From positions 62,001 through 126,000 of the forward strand of contig DXAO01000025.1 of NCBI GenBank assembly GCA_019117005.1: a DNA stretch of 64,000 bases, read 5' to 3'. The position numbers and the translations under genes are program-made. Below are positions 16,835 to 26,248 of this stretch, in pieces (within the stretch, counting starts at the first letter, position 1; each line of letters starts with the position of its first letter). This DNA comes from Candidatus Collinsella stercoripullorum. Its GTDB lineage: Bacteria; Actinomycetota; Coriobacteriia; Coriobacteriales; Coriobacteriaceae. The notes below the pieces were generated by a model that was given only the letters and a program-made list of their open reading frames with translations, was not told the DNA's origin and did no database searches.

Positions 16835-19018
16835 GTGGAAAGGAGCGCATGTGAGAGTACGGCGATTGTTGCAAAAGGTAGCAGGGGGGGGGTGCTCGCT
16901 GCAGCACTGCTGACGGCGATGCCTCTTGACGCACTCGCCTGCACCCAGATCTACATGGGCAGCGACCTGACGGCGACAGGTGACACCCACGTCGGCCGTT
17001 CCGAGGATTTCGGCACGCGCTATGCGAAGTGCTTCGGTGTTCAGGAGCCCATGACGAATCCGACGTATATCTCCGAGGAGTCGGCTTTCAACTACACCTT
17101 CGAGGGCACGACCTACCGCTACACCTATGTGCGCGACGCTACGGCTGAGTGGGACGGTACCGGAACCCCCGCTCCGTATTCCGAGGCGGGCACAAACGAA
17201 AACGGCGTGTCCCTCTCCTCAACGGAAACAACCTATACCAACGACGCTGTTCTTGCGGTCGATCCGTACAGCGGCGAGGGCATCGGCGAGTTCAACATCG
17301 CCGACGTGGTGCTCGGTCAGGCCGAGTCCGCACGCGACGGCGTCGAGCTGCTGGGTTCGATTGTCGACAAGTACGGCTCGGACCATGCGAACCAGATCAT
17401 CATCGCCGACAGCACCGAGACCTGGGTGTTCATGCAGCTCTCCGGTACGCAGTGGTGCGCCATCGTCATGCCGGACGACGTGCTTTCCAGCAATCCCAAC
17501 ATGGGTAGCCTGCAGTTCAAGGTCGACCTTGACGACGAGTCCGTGTGCCTGCACTCGGAGCGCCTGGTCGAGGTCGCCGAGGAGGCCGGAACCTACACGA
17601 CCTACGACGACGGCACGATGAACGTCGCCAAGAGCTACGGCGAGTCCCGCACGGCGAATCCGCGCTACGTGCAGGGCCGCCTGTACTTCGGTGTCGATAT
17701 GGTCGAGGGCACCGACTATACGGTTGCAGACGACAGGGTCACGAGCATTGTCGACCCGCAGCTCATGTTCAAGCCCGGCGATTCCACCGAGCCGATCACC
17801 CTGATGACGGCGCTGCGCTCGTATGCCGCGCGCGGCGAGCAGTCGGACAGCCCCGCGGTGAACGCTAATCTGGGCGCTTCAGCCGCCGTCGGCAGCCAGC
17901 GCACTACCGAGACGCATATGTTCCAGATTCGCGAGGGCCTCTCCTCCGATATCGCCACAATCGAGTGGATCGCCACCTCCCCGGCGGAGTTCAACGTGTT
18001 CCTGCCGGTGTACGGCGCCCTGCTCACCGAGGTCGATAGCGCCTACTATCCGGATTCCAAGACGCTCGACGTGTCCCACACCGAAACCGACGGTATGACC
18101 GACTACGACGGCACCGTGCTCAATTTCGTCTTCATGGACATCAACACGCTGTCCGACGCCAACCGCGGCACCGTTGCGGAGGGCGTGCGCGCCTACCTGG
18201 ACGTCCTGCAGGAGTCCATCATCGATCAGCAGGAGCAGATCGATGCCGCGATGCAGCAGCTGCCCGCAGGTGACCAGCGTACCGCGCTGGCCAACGAGGC
18301 GTTCCAGGCTGTGACCGAGCAGCTGTATGCGAAGGCCGATACACTGCTCGACGAGATCCGCGACTACGTGGCTGCCGGTGACACGACCGAGCCCTTCGTT
18401 CCGAGCGACTACGACGCCGATGCCGACGCCATGGTCGAGCCGTTCGTGTATGCCGACGCGCTGTCCGCGCCGACGATCACCGCCCAGCCCGCTTCCGCGA
18501 CGTATGAGCAGGGGGCGGCTGCCGACGACCTCACCGTCGCCGCTGAGGCCGCCTATGACTCCGACGCCCTGACGTATCAGTGGTACGTCGCCGACGGCGC
18601 GATCGAGTCCGTTGACGATCTGGCCGCCTTTACCGCGGTCGATGGCGCGACGAGCGCTCAGCTTGCCGTCAACACCGATACGGTCGGCGCCAAGACGTAT
18701 GTTGTCGAGGTCACCAATGCGGCGGGCCTGACGACTCTTTCGGATCCTGCGGTCATCACGATCGAAGAGCCGGCGACCGATCCGGGTACCGACCCCTCCG
18801 ATCCGAGCACCGATCCTTCCAAGGATCCGACGGACGATCCTTCCGACAAGCCCACGCAGCGTCCCGACGACACCAAGAAGCCGACTGGCACCAAGAAGCC
18901 GACCGGCGATCTGCCGAAGACCGGCGACAGCTCGTTTGCTGCCGTGGCGGCCGTTGCGACGGCAAGCGCCGCTTGCTTGGGCGCCGGCGTCTGGATCATG
19001 CGCCGTCGTATGAACTAA
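16835..19018 (+). CDS. surface-anchored C69 family dipeptidase (LPKTG), possibly out of frame with its real start
   Basis: Secreted cysteine peptidase of family C69 (PepD-type dipeptidases). The N-terminal ACTQIYMGSDLTATGDTHVGRSEDF contains the Cys that becomes the nucleophile after removal of the leader. Domains: catalytic region to about residue 490, an Ig-like domain about 550-650 (APTITAQPASATYEQG), an Asp/Pro/Thr-rich wall spacer, and the sortase signal LPKTG at residue 693 with a hydrophobic helix and RRR tail. The open frame only reaches a GTG at 16835 that has no SD. The well-placed SD AAAGGAG (16839-16845) instead serves GTG 16851, which would encode a proper signal peptide (MRVRRLLQKVAGG) but is out of frame across nine G (16884-16892). 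Phase variation or a sequencing error are both possible. Confidence 0.8.
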   Translation: MERSACESTAIVAKGSRGGVLAAALLTAMPLDALACTQIYMGSDLTATGDTHVGRSEDFGTRYAKCFGVQEPMTNPTYISEESAFNYTFEGTTYRYTYVRDATAEWDGTGTPAPYSEAGTNENGVSLSSTETTYTNDAVLAVDPYSGEGIGEFNIADVVLGQAESARDGVELLGSIVDKYGSDHANQIIIADSTETWVFMQLSGTQWCAIVMPDDVLSSNPNMGSLQFKVDLDDESVCLHSERLVEVAEEAGTYTTYDDGTMNVAKSYGESRTANPRYVQGRLYFGVDMVEGTDYTVADDRVTSIVDPQLMFKPGDSTEPITLMTALRSYAARGEQSDSPAVNANLGASAAVGSQRTTETHMFQIREGLSSDIATIEWIATSPAEFNVFLPVYGALLTEVDSAYYPDSKTLDVSHTETDGMTDYDGTVLNFVFMDINTLSDANRGTVAEGVRAYLDVLQESIIDQQEQIDAAMQQLPAGDQRTALANEAFQAVTEQLYAKADTLLDEIRDYVAAGDTTEPFVPSDYDADADAMVEPFVYADALSAPTITAQPASATYEQGAAADDLTVAAEAAYDSDALTYQWYVADGAIESVDDLAAFTAVDGATSAQLAVNTDTVGAKTYVVEVTNAAGLTTLSDPAVITIEEPATDPGTDPSDPSTDPSKDPTDDPSDKPTQRPDDTKKPTGTKKPTGDLPKTGDSSFAAVAAVATASAACLGAGVWIMRRRMN
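16884..16892 (+). repeat. poly-G tract (nine G) inside the C69 peptidase leader
   Basis: Homopolymer G tract in the signal-peptide region. From GTG 16851 the nine-G form stops at TGA 16911; ten or seven G would join the signal peptide to the full peptidase frame. Confidence 0.9.
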
Positions 19019-19067
19019 CCGGCTATAAGGATCGCGCCTGAACGGTGCCGTTCTTCCGTGTGATGTG

Positions 19068-19098
19068 CGACCGCATCCGATTGTTTCGGGTGCGGTCG
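19068..19098 (+). terminator. terminator of the C69 peptidase gene
   Basis: CGACCGCATCCGA (19068-19080) pairs with TCGGGTGCGGTCG (19086-19098), one G-U pair, followed by TTCTTGG. Confidence 0.75.
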
Positions 19099-19211
19099 TT
19101 CTTGGCGGGAGTTGGTGTCGCATCCCTAAGTGGAGCCAGGGTTGCAGATAAGAGGGATACGGTCGCTCCAATTCAATTTAGTCTGCTAAAGCGTTGACTC
19201 TGTGAAACTCG

Positions 19212-19239
19212 TTGTCGGCGCGTCCGACTTCCGTATACT
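19212..19239 (+). promoter_or_regulatory. ppc promoter
   Basis: TTGTCG (19212-19217), 16-base spacer, TATACT (19234-19239), followed by a leader of about 80 bases and a long AGGAGGAGG SD. The 13-mer CTAAAGCGTTGAC (19186-19198), shared with the C69 upstream region, lies just before it. Confidence 0.6.
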
Positions 19240-19325
19240 GACCAAGTGTTCTTATCGTGTTCTTTCTTTCAGAAGGCAGGAATCATCGGTGGGTGGTTTC
19301 TTCTTTTGCAGGAGGAGGGGGAGGT

Positions 19326-22124
19326 ATGCGGATGTCGGAAGAAAGCGAGCAGTCATCGACCGATCGTGCATCCCTGAAGGCAGAGCTTGAGGCGACGGCA
19401 ACGGCGATGACCGCAGGCCCGCTCGCCGAGATCGAGATCCCGGAAAGCCTGCGGGCGAACCTCGCGCTGATCTTGCGCCTCGAGCGCCGTGTGCTGAAGG
19501 AGTACGATCCCGCGGTCTGCGATCTGTTTGACGTGCTGCTGCGCCATGCTATCCACGCCAACGAGGGCAATCCGGGCACCGCTGCGGCAAACGAGCGGGT
19601 TGACGAGCAGGGCGTGCCCTACGCCACCGACAGCAGCAACAGCGCCTTTCGCGCCGCCGTGGAGCTGGTCGACGAGCTCCCCATCCAGACACTCGAGACG
19701 CTCGTGCGCGCCTTCACGTCCTTTTTCCACCTTGCCAACCTGTGCGAGGAGAACTATCGCGTCGAGACCCTGCACGATCGCGAGCGCCTGGTGTCCATCG
19801 AATCGGATGTCGACCCATCCAACGAGCTGACGGTCGCCTTCAAGCAGCTGATCGACGAGGTTGGCGTCGACCGCGCCACGCAGCTGCTGGGCAAGCTCGA
19901 GTTCCATCCGGTGTTTACCGCGCATCCCACCGAGGCGCGCCGCCGTGCCGTGGAGGGCAAGATTCGCCGTATCGGCAAGCTGCTTGCCGAGCGCCCGCGA
20001 CTCGGCGGGTCGGACCTCGTGGAAAACGAGCGGCATACGCTGCAGGAGATCGATGCCCTCGTGCGCACCTCGCCGGTGGCCATCAAGAAGCCGACGCCCG
20101 TCGAGGAAGCCGACACGATCATCGACATCTTCGACCATACGCTGTTCGACACCGTGCCGCGCATCTACCGTCGCTTTGACGACTGGGTGCTCGGCGAGGG
20201 CGCGGGCGTCGTGCCGCCGGTATGCCCGGCGTTTTTCCATCCGGGAAGCTGGATTGGGTCGGATCGCGACGGCAACCCCAACGTTACCGCCAAGGTGAGC
20301 CGTCAGGTTGCCGCGAAGTTCTACAAGCACATGGTCGCCAAGCTCGCGGACAAGTGCCGGCGCGTCGGGCGCAACCTCACGCTCGAGGCAGGGTACGCCA
20401 AACCGTCCGACGAGCTGCTCAATCTCTGGAACCATCAGGTCGAGATGAGCGAGATCATCACGAGCCGCGCGAAGGACATATCGGAGTCCGAGCCGCACCG
20501 CGCCGTCATGCTTGTCATGGCGGACCGCTTGGACGGAACGGTCGCGCGCGACGCGGACGTGCTGTACGCCTCGGCTGACGAGTTGCTGGACGACCTACGC
20601 GTCGTGCAGCGCTCGCTTGCGGCGGCGGGTGCCGAGCGCGCGGCGTACGGGCCGGTCCAGACGCTGATCTGGCAGGTCGAGTCCTTCGGCTTCCATATGG
20701 TCGAGATGGAGTTTCGCCAGCATTCGCTCGTGCACACCCGCGCGCTTGCGGACATCCGCGAGCACGGTATCCACGGCGACCTGGCGCCCATGACGCGCGA
20801 GGTGCTCGACACCTTCCGCGCGATCAGCTCAATCCAGAAGCGCTATGCGCCCAAGATGGCGCACCGCTACATCATCTCGTTTACCAAGTCCGCGCAGAAC
20901 GTGGCCGACGTCTACGAGCTCGCGAACCTGGCGTTCGCGCACGCGTCGGACGTGCCGGCACTCGATGTCATCCCGCTGTTTGAGCAGCTGGAGGACCTCG
21001 AGCACTGTGTCGATGTGCTCGATGACATGCTCGAGCTGCCGGCGGTCCAGGCCCGCCTGGCGCAGACGGGGCGCAGGATGGAGGTCATGCTCGGCTACTC
21101 GGATTCGGCCAAGGACGCCGGCCCCACGACCGCCACGCTCGCCCTGCACTTTGCGCAGAAGCGCATTGCCGCATGGGCGGAGAAGCACGATATCGACCTC
21201 GTGCTCATGCACGGCCGCGGCGGTGCGGTAGGTCGCGGCGGCGGACCGGCCAACCGTGCGGTGCTCGCCCAGCCGGCGGGCTCGGTGCGTTGCTTCTTCA
21301 AGGTGACCGAGCAAGGCGAGGTCATCTTCGCGCGCTACGGCAATCCGGTGCTCGCCCAGCGCCACGTGGAGAACGTTGCGGCGGCGACGCTGCTCAATTC
21401 CGCGCCGTCGGTGGAGCGGGCCAACACCGAGATGACCGAGCGCTACCTTGACATGGCGCGCGAGCTCGACCGCGTGTCGCACGAGCGCTACCTTGCGCTG
21501 CTGGGCACGCCCGACTTTGCCCCGTGGTTCTCGGTGGTGACGCCTCTGGCCGAAGTGGGCCTTCTGCCCATCGGCTCGCGTCCGGCAAAGCGCGGCCTCG
21601 GCGCGCAGTCACTTGACGATCTGCGTACCATTCCCTGGGTGTTCAGCTGGAGCCAGGCGCGCATCAACCTGGCTGCATGGTACGGCCTGGGCAGCGCCTG
21701 TGAGGCGTTTGGCGACGTGGAAACGCTGCGAAGCGCCTATCGCGAGTGGCCGCTGTTCTCGACGTTCATCGACAACGTGGAGATGTCCATCGCCAAGACC
21801 GATACGCGTATCGCCAAGATGTACCTGGCTCTGGGCGACCGTTCCGACCTGGCGCACGCGGTGTATGACGAGATGCAGCTCACGCGCCGCTGGGTGCTTG
21901 CCATCGTGGGTGACGAATGGCCGCTCGAGCACCGGCGCGTGCTCGGCCGCGCCGTGCGCGTGCGCGATCCGTACGTGGACGTGCTGTCGCTCGCGCAGGT
22001 GCGCGCCCTGCGCATCGTGCGCGACGAGGGCGATGGGCTGTCCGAGGAGGCGCGCGCCAAGTACCTGAGCCTGATCCTTGCGACCGTCACGGGTGTTTCC
22101 GCCGGCCTTCAGAACACCGGCTGA
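19326..22124 (+). CDS. ppc: phosphoenolpyruvate carboxylase
   Basis: A 932-residue anaplerotic enzyme that carboxylates PEP to oxaloacetate with bicarbonate. Catalytic segments: PVFTAHPTEARRRAV near residue 195 with the essential His, SWIGSDRDGNPNVTAKV near 310, VMLGYSDSAKDAGPTTA near 590, the glycine-rich LMHGRGGAVGRGGGPANRA loop near 630, and the C-terminal QNTG that carries the carboxylate needed for activity. The start is ambiguous between ATG 19326 and ATG 19332, both served by AGGAGGAGGGGGAGG. It is monocistronic. With no competing carboxykinase in the window, it probably feeds the reductive branch to malate, fumarate and succinate. Confidence 0.96.
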   Translation: MRMSEESEQSSTDRASLKAELEATATAMTAGPLAEIEIPESLRANLALILRLERRVLKEYDPAVCDLFDVLLRHAIHANEGNPGTAAANERVDEQGVPYATDSSNSAFRAAVELVDELPIQTLETLVRAFTSFFHLANLCEENYRVETLHDRERLVSIESDVDPSNELTVAFKQLIDEVGVDRATQLLGKLEFHPVFTAHPTEARRRAVEGKIRRIGKLLAERPRLGGSDLVENERHTLQEIDALVRTSPVAIKKPTPVEEADTIIDIFDHTLFDTVPRIYRRFDDWVLGEGAGVVPPVCPAFFHPGSWIGSDRDGNPNVTAKVSRQVAAKFYKHMVAKLADKCRRVGRNLTLEAGYAKPSDELLNLWNHQVEMSEIITSRAKDISESEPHRAVMLVMADRLDGTVARDADVLYASADELLDDLRVVQRSLAAAGAERAAYGPVQTLIWQVESFGFHMVEMEFRQHSLVHTRALADIREHGIHGDLAPMTREVLDTFRAISSIQKRYAPKMAHRYIISFTKSAQNVADVYELANLAFAHASDVPALDVIPLFEQLEDLEHCVDVLDDMLELPAVQARLAQTGRRMEVMLGYSDSAKDAGPTTATLALHFAQKRIAAWAEKHDIDLVLMHGRGGAVGRGGGPANRAVLAQPAGSVRCFFKVTEQGEVIFARYGNPVLAQRHVENVAAATLLNSAPSVERANTEMTERYLDMARELDRVSHERYLALLGTPDFAPWFSVVTPLAEVGLLPIGSRPAKRGLGAQSLDDLRTIPWVFSWSQARINLAAWYGLGSACEAFGDVETLRSAYREWPLFSTFIDNVEMSIAKTDTRIAKMYLALGDRSDLAHAVYDEMQLTRRWVLAIVGDEWPLEHRRVLGRAVRVRDPYVDVLSLAQVRALRIVRDEGDGLSEEARAKYLSLILATVTGVSAGLQNTG

Positions 22125-22223
22125 TGAGTTGCTTGAAGCGGACGTGCATATTGTCGTCGGTCGTTTGGGGTGCCCATGAATCATAATTCGCTCGAGAAAA
22201 TGCTGCCAGGCGAATAGTATTTT

Positions 22224-22354
22224 CTGGGGCGCAGTTTTTCGGTGCCATCTTGTAGCTAGGGAAATACCCGCTGATAAAGCCGCAGGACTCAACTGGGGCT
22301 TTATCGGTGGGTATTTCCTCATGTACAAAGGGGCACCTAAAAATCGCGCCCTAG
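22224..22354. repeat. 131-bp nested inverted-repeat element
   Basis: Outer arms CTGGGGCGC...GGTGCC (22224-22246) and GGGCACC...GCGCCCTAG (22331-22354) are imperfectly complementary. An inner 21-base arm starting GAAATACCCGC (22261-22281) pairs with 22297-22317 with two G-U pairs. The whole can fold into one long cruciform-like structure. It looks like a small non-autonomous mobile element or a structured RNA rather than the ppc terminator. The rest of 22125-22599 shows no gene. Confidence 0.65.
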
Positions 22355-22536
22355 GGCTATGCATGTAGTTTTGAGTCCAGAAGTCCAAGATGCCGCGCAG
22401 GGTGTATTTCATGCATGAGCGGCGCATCGAATGGGGGCGCGCACGCGCCCGGGGGCCGCGAGGCGTACCTCTTGCGCGAGCGGAGCACATCTTGCCGCGT
22501 CTTTCCCGCCGCCTGCCCTTGCGTCCCGACATAACA

Positions 22537-22572
22537 CGAGGGCCGGACGGCCTATCCGCCGCCCGGCCCTCG
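22537..22572 (-). terminator. terminator of the amino-acid ABC operon
   Basis: CGAGGGCCGG (22537-22546) pairs with CCGGCCCTCG (22563-22572), with further pairing inside; on the minus strand it is followed by TGTTATG. It lies 28 bases beyond the ATPase stop. Confidence 0.7.
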
Positions 22573-22599
22573 GTGCATTCGGAGTCGCGGGAATCGTGG

Positions 22600-23391
22600 C
22601 TACTTGAGCGAAACCTCGCCCAAAAAGGCGCGGGTGCGCTCGCTCTTGGGGTGGTTGAACACCTCGTCGGGCGTGCCCTGTTCCACGATGACGCCGCCGT
22701 CCATGAAGATGACGCGGTCCGCCACGTCGCGCGCGAAACCCATCTCGTGCGTGACCACGACCATGGTCATGCCGCCGCGCGCGAGCTCGCGCATGACGTC
22801 GAGGACGCCGCGCACCAGCTCGGGGTCGAGCGCGCTCGTCGCCTCGTCGAACAGCATGACATGCGGGTCCATGGCCAGGGCGCGCGCGATGGCGACGCGC
22901 TGCTGCTGGCCACCGGACAGCTCATCGGGATAGTAATCGGCGCGTTCGGCAAGGCCCACGCGCGCGAGCTGCTCGGCCGCGATGCGCTTTGCCTCGTCGT
23001 CGGAGCGGTTGAGCACCTTGGTCTGGGCGAGCATGACGTTGTGCAGGGCGTCGAGGTGCGGGAACAGGTTGAACTGCTGGAACACCATGCCCATGCGCTC
23101 GCGCACCTTGTTGACATTCACCTTGGGCGCGGTGATGTCCTCGCCCTCGAAGATGATCTGGCCGCTCGTGGGCTCCTCGAGGCGGTTCAGGCAGCGCAGC
23201 ATGGTCGACTTGCCCGATCCGGACGGGCCGAGCACGACAACCACCTCGCCGCAGCGAATGTCGAGCGAGATGCCGCGTAGGACATCGACGTCGCCAAAGC
23301 TCTTATGCAGGTCGACGATGCGAATGATGGGATCGTTATCGGACGGCTTGGCGCCAGCGATCGCCGCGACCGCGTTTTCCATATCAGGCAT
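22600..23391 (-). CDS. polar amino acid ABC transporter ATP-binding protein
   Basis: ATPase of 263 residues of the GlnQ/ArtM group. After a 20-residue hydrophilic lead come Walker A ([10 protein letters not shown]) near residue 57, the Q-loop ([19 protein letters not shown]), the signature [17 protein letters not shown] near 155, Walker B ([14 protein letters not shown]) and the switch His ([10 protein letters not shown]). QQFNLFPHL is typical of amino-acid importers. Its start overlaps the permease stop by eight bases, so the two are translationally coupled. Operon order is binding protein, permease, ATPase. Specificity (Gln, Cys, Arg or other) cannot be decided. Confidence 0.93.
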   Translation of the reverse strand: MPDMENAVAAIAGAKPSDNDPIIRIVDLHKSFGDVDVLRGISLDIRCGEVVVVLGPSGSGKSTMLRCLNRLEEPTSGQIIFEGEDITAPKVNVNKVRERMGMVFQQFNLFPHLDALHNVMLAQTKVLNRSDDEAKRIAAEQLARVGLAERADYYPDELSGGQQQRVAIARALAMDPHVMLFDEATSALDPELVRGVLDVMRELARGGMTMVVVTHEMGFARDVADRVIFMDGGVIVEQGTPDEVFNHPKSERTRAFLGEVSLK

Positions 23392-24700
23392 GCTGCGCCT
23401 CCTTGGTCGGTTCGGATTCCGAGGCGCTCTTGCGCTTGTGCGCGTGGCCGCGGCGCGTGCGCTCCTCCAGATAGCGGGTGACGCGGGAGAGCGGCAGGGT
23501 GATCACGAGGTAGAACACGGCAGCCACGATGTAGGGGGTGATGGAGCCGGTGGACGCCACGATGGTGCGCGCGTACATGACGAGCTCCATGATGCCCACC
23601 GCGGCGAGCAGCGACGTGTCCTTGTACAGTGTGATGAACTCGTTGGTGAGGTTGGGGATCACGATGCGGAACATCTGCGGGAGCACAACATAGAGCATCG
23701 TCTGCAGGCGGTTCATGCCCAGCGAGCGCGCCGCCTCGGACTGGCCCTTATTGATGGACAGGATGCCCGCGCGGAAGATCTCGCACATGTAGGCGCTCGA
23801 GTTGAGCATCATGACGATGACGCCGAGCGGGAAGTTGGGAATGTTGATGCCCGCCATAGGCAGACCGAAAAACGCGACATAGATCTGCAGGAACAGCGGC
23901 GTTCCGCGCACGAGGTTCACGTAGACCGTGGCGATGCCGCGCCACACCGGGAACTTGGAGAGGCGCATGAACGCCAAGACGAGCGCGAAGGGGATGGCGA
24001 GCGGGAACGACACGGCGACGATCGCGATGGACATGAAGAAGCCCGACAGAACCACCGGGAAGCTCGTCACGAGCAGCGTGGGGTCAAAGAACAGGCGCAG
24101 GAAGCGGTTGGAGTTCCACGCCTGGACCCATGCCTGCCCCTCAAGCCATTGCGAGATCGCCTCGGTGGTCGAGATGCCCTGGACCGGGATGACGGGGATG
24201 TCGGCGATGGCGGCGTCCTTCGTGTCGTCCGCGGTGGAGTAGGTGGCCTCGACCTGCATGTCGCCGCCGGCAGTGGGGAAGTATACGTCGTAGACGATGA
24301 CGTTTAAGTGGCCCGCCTGCACGATCGGCCCGTCGAAGGTGAGCGTGAGGTTCTGGCCGTCGACCGTCTCGGTGTAGGCGACCTCGTTGCGCGTCATGAG
24401 GTCGTCCCCGGTGAGCAGCGTGACCGCCAAATCCTCGGTGTTGAACTCGGTCCCGTCGGGGATGTGCAGGGTGAGCTGCGTCACGCCCTCGCCCTCGGCG
24501 ATGGACGCCTCGAAGGTGATGCGCGACTGCGTGGCGCCCATGATGACGGTGGGATCGTCCTCGGAGTTGGGACGGCCGGTGCAGCGCACCGCCTCCATAG
24601 CGGATGCCGGCGTGGCGATGGCCAGCGCGCAGATGCAGACGAGCAGGCACGCCGTAAGCGCGCTCAACAGGCGATGGAGGGATAGTCGCGGAGTGTCCAC
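23384..24700 (-). CDS. amino acid ABC transporter permease with an extracytoplasmic N-terminal domain
   Basis: A 438-residue HisM/GlnP-type permease, about twice the usual 220. Residues 1-34 are a signal peptide ([24 protein letters not shown]), and about 35-190 form a soluble, beta-rich region of unknown family. The permease domain starts near 205, with [11 protein letters not shown] and the EAA loop [21 protein letters not shown] that contacts the ATPase. The start is a GTG at 24700 preceded by GAGG; the signal peptide supports it. The extra domain may help capture substrate or dock the binding protein. It is not a second periplasmic binding-protein domain by any motif I can see. Confidence 0.85.
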   Translation of the reverse strand: MDTPRLSLHRLLSALTACLLVCICALAIATPASAMEAVRCTGRPNSEDDPTVIMGATQSRITFEASIAEGEGVTQLTLHIPDGTEFNTEDLAVTLLTGDDLMTRNEVAYTETVDGQNLTLTFDGPIVQAGHLNVIVYDVYFPTAGGDMQVEATYSTADDTKDAAIADIPVIPVQGISTTEAISQWLEGQAWVQAWNSNRFLRLFFDPTLLVTSFPVVLSGFFMSIAIVAVSFPLAIPFALVLAFMRLSKFPVWRGIATVYVNLVRGTPLFLQIYVAFFGLPMAGINIPNFPLGVIVMMLNSSAYMCEIFRAGILSINKGQSEAARSLGMNRLQTMLYVVLPQMFRIVIPNLTNEFITLYKDTSLLAAVGIMELVMYARTIVASTGSITPYIVAAVFYLVITLPLSRVTRYLEERTRRGHAHKRKSASESEPTKEAQHA

Positions 24701-24733
24701 GGTTTTGCCTCGCTTTTCAAACGGGAATCGCGG

Positions 24734-24754
24734 CCCCTCCAGCGAGCGGAGGGG
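24734..24754 (-). other. short hairpin between binding protein and permease genes
   Basis: CCCCTCC-N6-GGAGGGG in the 99-base gap between the binding-protein stop and the permease start. There is no T-run. It is a likely RNA processing or partial termination point that would favour binding-protein expression; inference only. Confidence 0.35.
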
Positions 24755-24799
24755 TCGCGAATGCGTACAGTCGGTTATGAGACGGGTTCGGCGAGATGC

Positions 24800-25645
24800 T
24801 TAGCCCATGTTGGCAGCGATAAGCTCATCGATGGTGCCGTCCTCCTGGAGCGCCGCGATCGCTTCGTTGATGGCGGCGAGCAGGTCGGGGTTGTCCTTGG
24901 AGACCGCGATGGCGTACTCCTCGCCGGTGGCGGAGGAGTAGACGACGTGCTCGTCCGAGTAGGCGCCGGCGAGCATCTGCTCGACGACGGCGCTGTTGCC
25001 GCACACCGCGTCGGCCTGGCCGGCCTGGACGGCGGCGAAGGCGTCGGTGAAGTTAGGGAACGGCAGCTGCTCGGCGTTGGGGAAGAACTCGGCGGCGTGG
25101 TCGGCGCCGGTGGAGCCGCTCTGGACGGCGATGGTCACGTTCTCGGAGTTCAAGGCCTCGGTGGCGTTGTCCTCGGTGATGGCGGTGTTGTCGCTCATGA
25201 CGGCGACGGCCTGGTTGTCGATATAGTAGGGCTCGGAGAAATCGACCTGGTCCTCGCGCTCCGGGGTGATGGAGATGCCCGACAGGCCGGCGTCGGCCTG
25301 GCCGCCCGCGACGATCGCCGGGACGATGCCGTCGAAGTCGATGTTGGTGTACTCGCACTCGAGGCCGAGATAGTCGGCGATCGCGCGGCCAAGATCCATG
25401 TCGAGGCCGACGTACTCACCGTCGACGAGGTTCTCGAACGGCGGGTAGTCGGGCGAGGTGGCAAACGTGAGCGTGCCGGCGGTCAGCAGGGTGAGCTCGC
25501 CGTCGGACGTGGCCTCGGCGGAGCCGGCGTTATCGGCGGGGGCGCTGCCCGTGGTCGCGGGCTCGCTGCCGCAACCAGCAAGGCCGAACATGGCAGCGGC
25601 GGCACCGGCCGCCAGGGGGACGAACTGCCTACGGGTGATATTCAT
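24800..25645 (-). CDS. amino acid ABC transporter substrate-binding lipoprotein
   Basis: A 281-residue SBP_bac_3 family protein. RRQFVPLAAGAAAAMFGLAGC is a lipoprotein signal with lipobox LAGC, Cys near residue 25, and a twin-Arg-like start. The mature part has LTFATSPDYPPFENL, GLDMDLGRAIADYLGLE, the FDGIVPAIVAGGQADAGLSGISITPER segment with the ligand Arg, and DFSEPYYIDNQAVAV. The ATG at 25645 follows GGAAGGAG. It is the first gene of the operon, anchored outside the cell to feed the permease. The family suggests polar or charged amino acids; the exact ligand is open. Confidence 0.93.
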   Translation of the reverse strand: MNITRRQFVPLAAGAAAAMFGLAGCGSEPATTGSAPADNAGSAEATSDGELTLLTAGTLTFATSPDYPPFENLVDGEYVGLDMDLGRAIADYLGLECEYTNIDFDGIVPAIVAGGQADAGLSGISITPEREDQVDFSEPYYIDNQAVAVMSDNTAITEDNATEALNSENVTIAVQSGSTGADHAAEFFPNAEQLPFPNFTDAFAAVQAGQADAVCGNSAVVEQMLAGAYSDEHVVYSSATGEEYAIAVSKDNPDLLAAINEAIAALQEDGTIDELIAANMG

Positions 25646-26248
25646 AAAAGAGCTCCTTCCACAGGGTGCTTCGTTGCGAATGTGGCACATCCTAATACTT
25701 GCTGATGTGCATGTGCAAGCGTAAATATGCATGCAACAGGATAGAAATATACATTCCAATACGATAATGGGCGGATATGATTCAGTTTTTGATAGATGTT
25801 CGTTTTGCCGGGAGCGTCGTCCGGGGTGTTCTTTTGACGGGATGCACGGCGAAACTTGCAGGTCAGAGCTTACGTATGTACACGGTTTGGCACACCCGCG
25901 CCCGCGTCCGCACGCGGGGTGATTCATTCTTGATTATCTATGGTTTTGTTAATTGAAATAATGCGGGTCTTCGTCTGCGCATACCTGTATGCAGGTTCGG
26001 GGGAAGGAGAGACCCGCCTGCGCCGCGTGTCGCTGCCGGCGCGGGCCAATGCTTCCCCTTTGTTAAGAGTCGCAAGAACCCGTGCTTTTTCGTGGCGCCG
26101 CACGGCATTTCCGGTATGCTAATGCAGCCGCGCTCCCCATAGGGGTATTGCGGCAAAACCCGAGATGCGCTGTCTACGCACGCTCGGGAATCTGTACGAC
26201 GTCGCCCGTACCGGCACGGGGCGACACAGATCAAAAAGGAGGATTTCC
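25646..26248. other. divergent control region of the ABC importer and aspS
   Basis: A 603-base gap. The part nearest the binding-protein gene (25680-25790) is AT-rich with TGCATG...CATGCA (25708-25735) and, on the minus strand, TTGCAC-N15-TATTAG as a possible promoter. Towards aspS there is TATGCT (26116-26121) as a -10 candidate. No T-box, lysine riboswitch or tRNA was recognised. Confidence 0.45.

Noticed and set aside
22224-22354. The nested hairpin as the ppc terminator
   Set aside because: It starts 100 bases after the ppc stop, has no T-run after the outer stem, and its two-level symmetry suits a mobile or structured element better. Partial termination there is still possible.
25646-26248. 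T-box or lysine riboswitch before the amino-acid importer or aspS
   Set aside because: The conserved T-box AGGGTGGNACCGCG sequence and lysine-aptamer blocks are absent.
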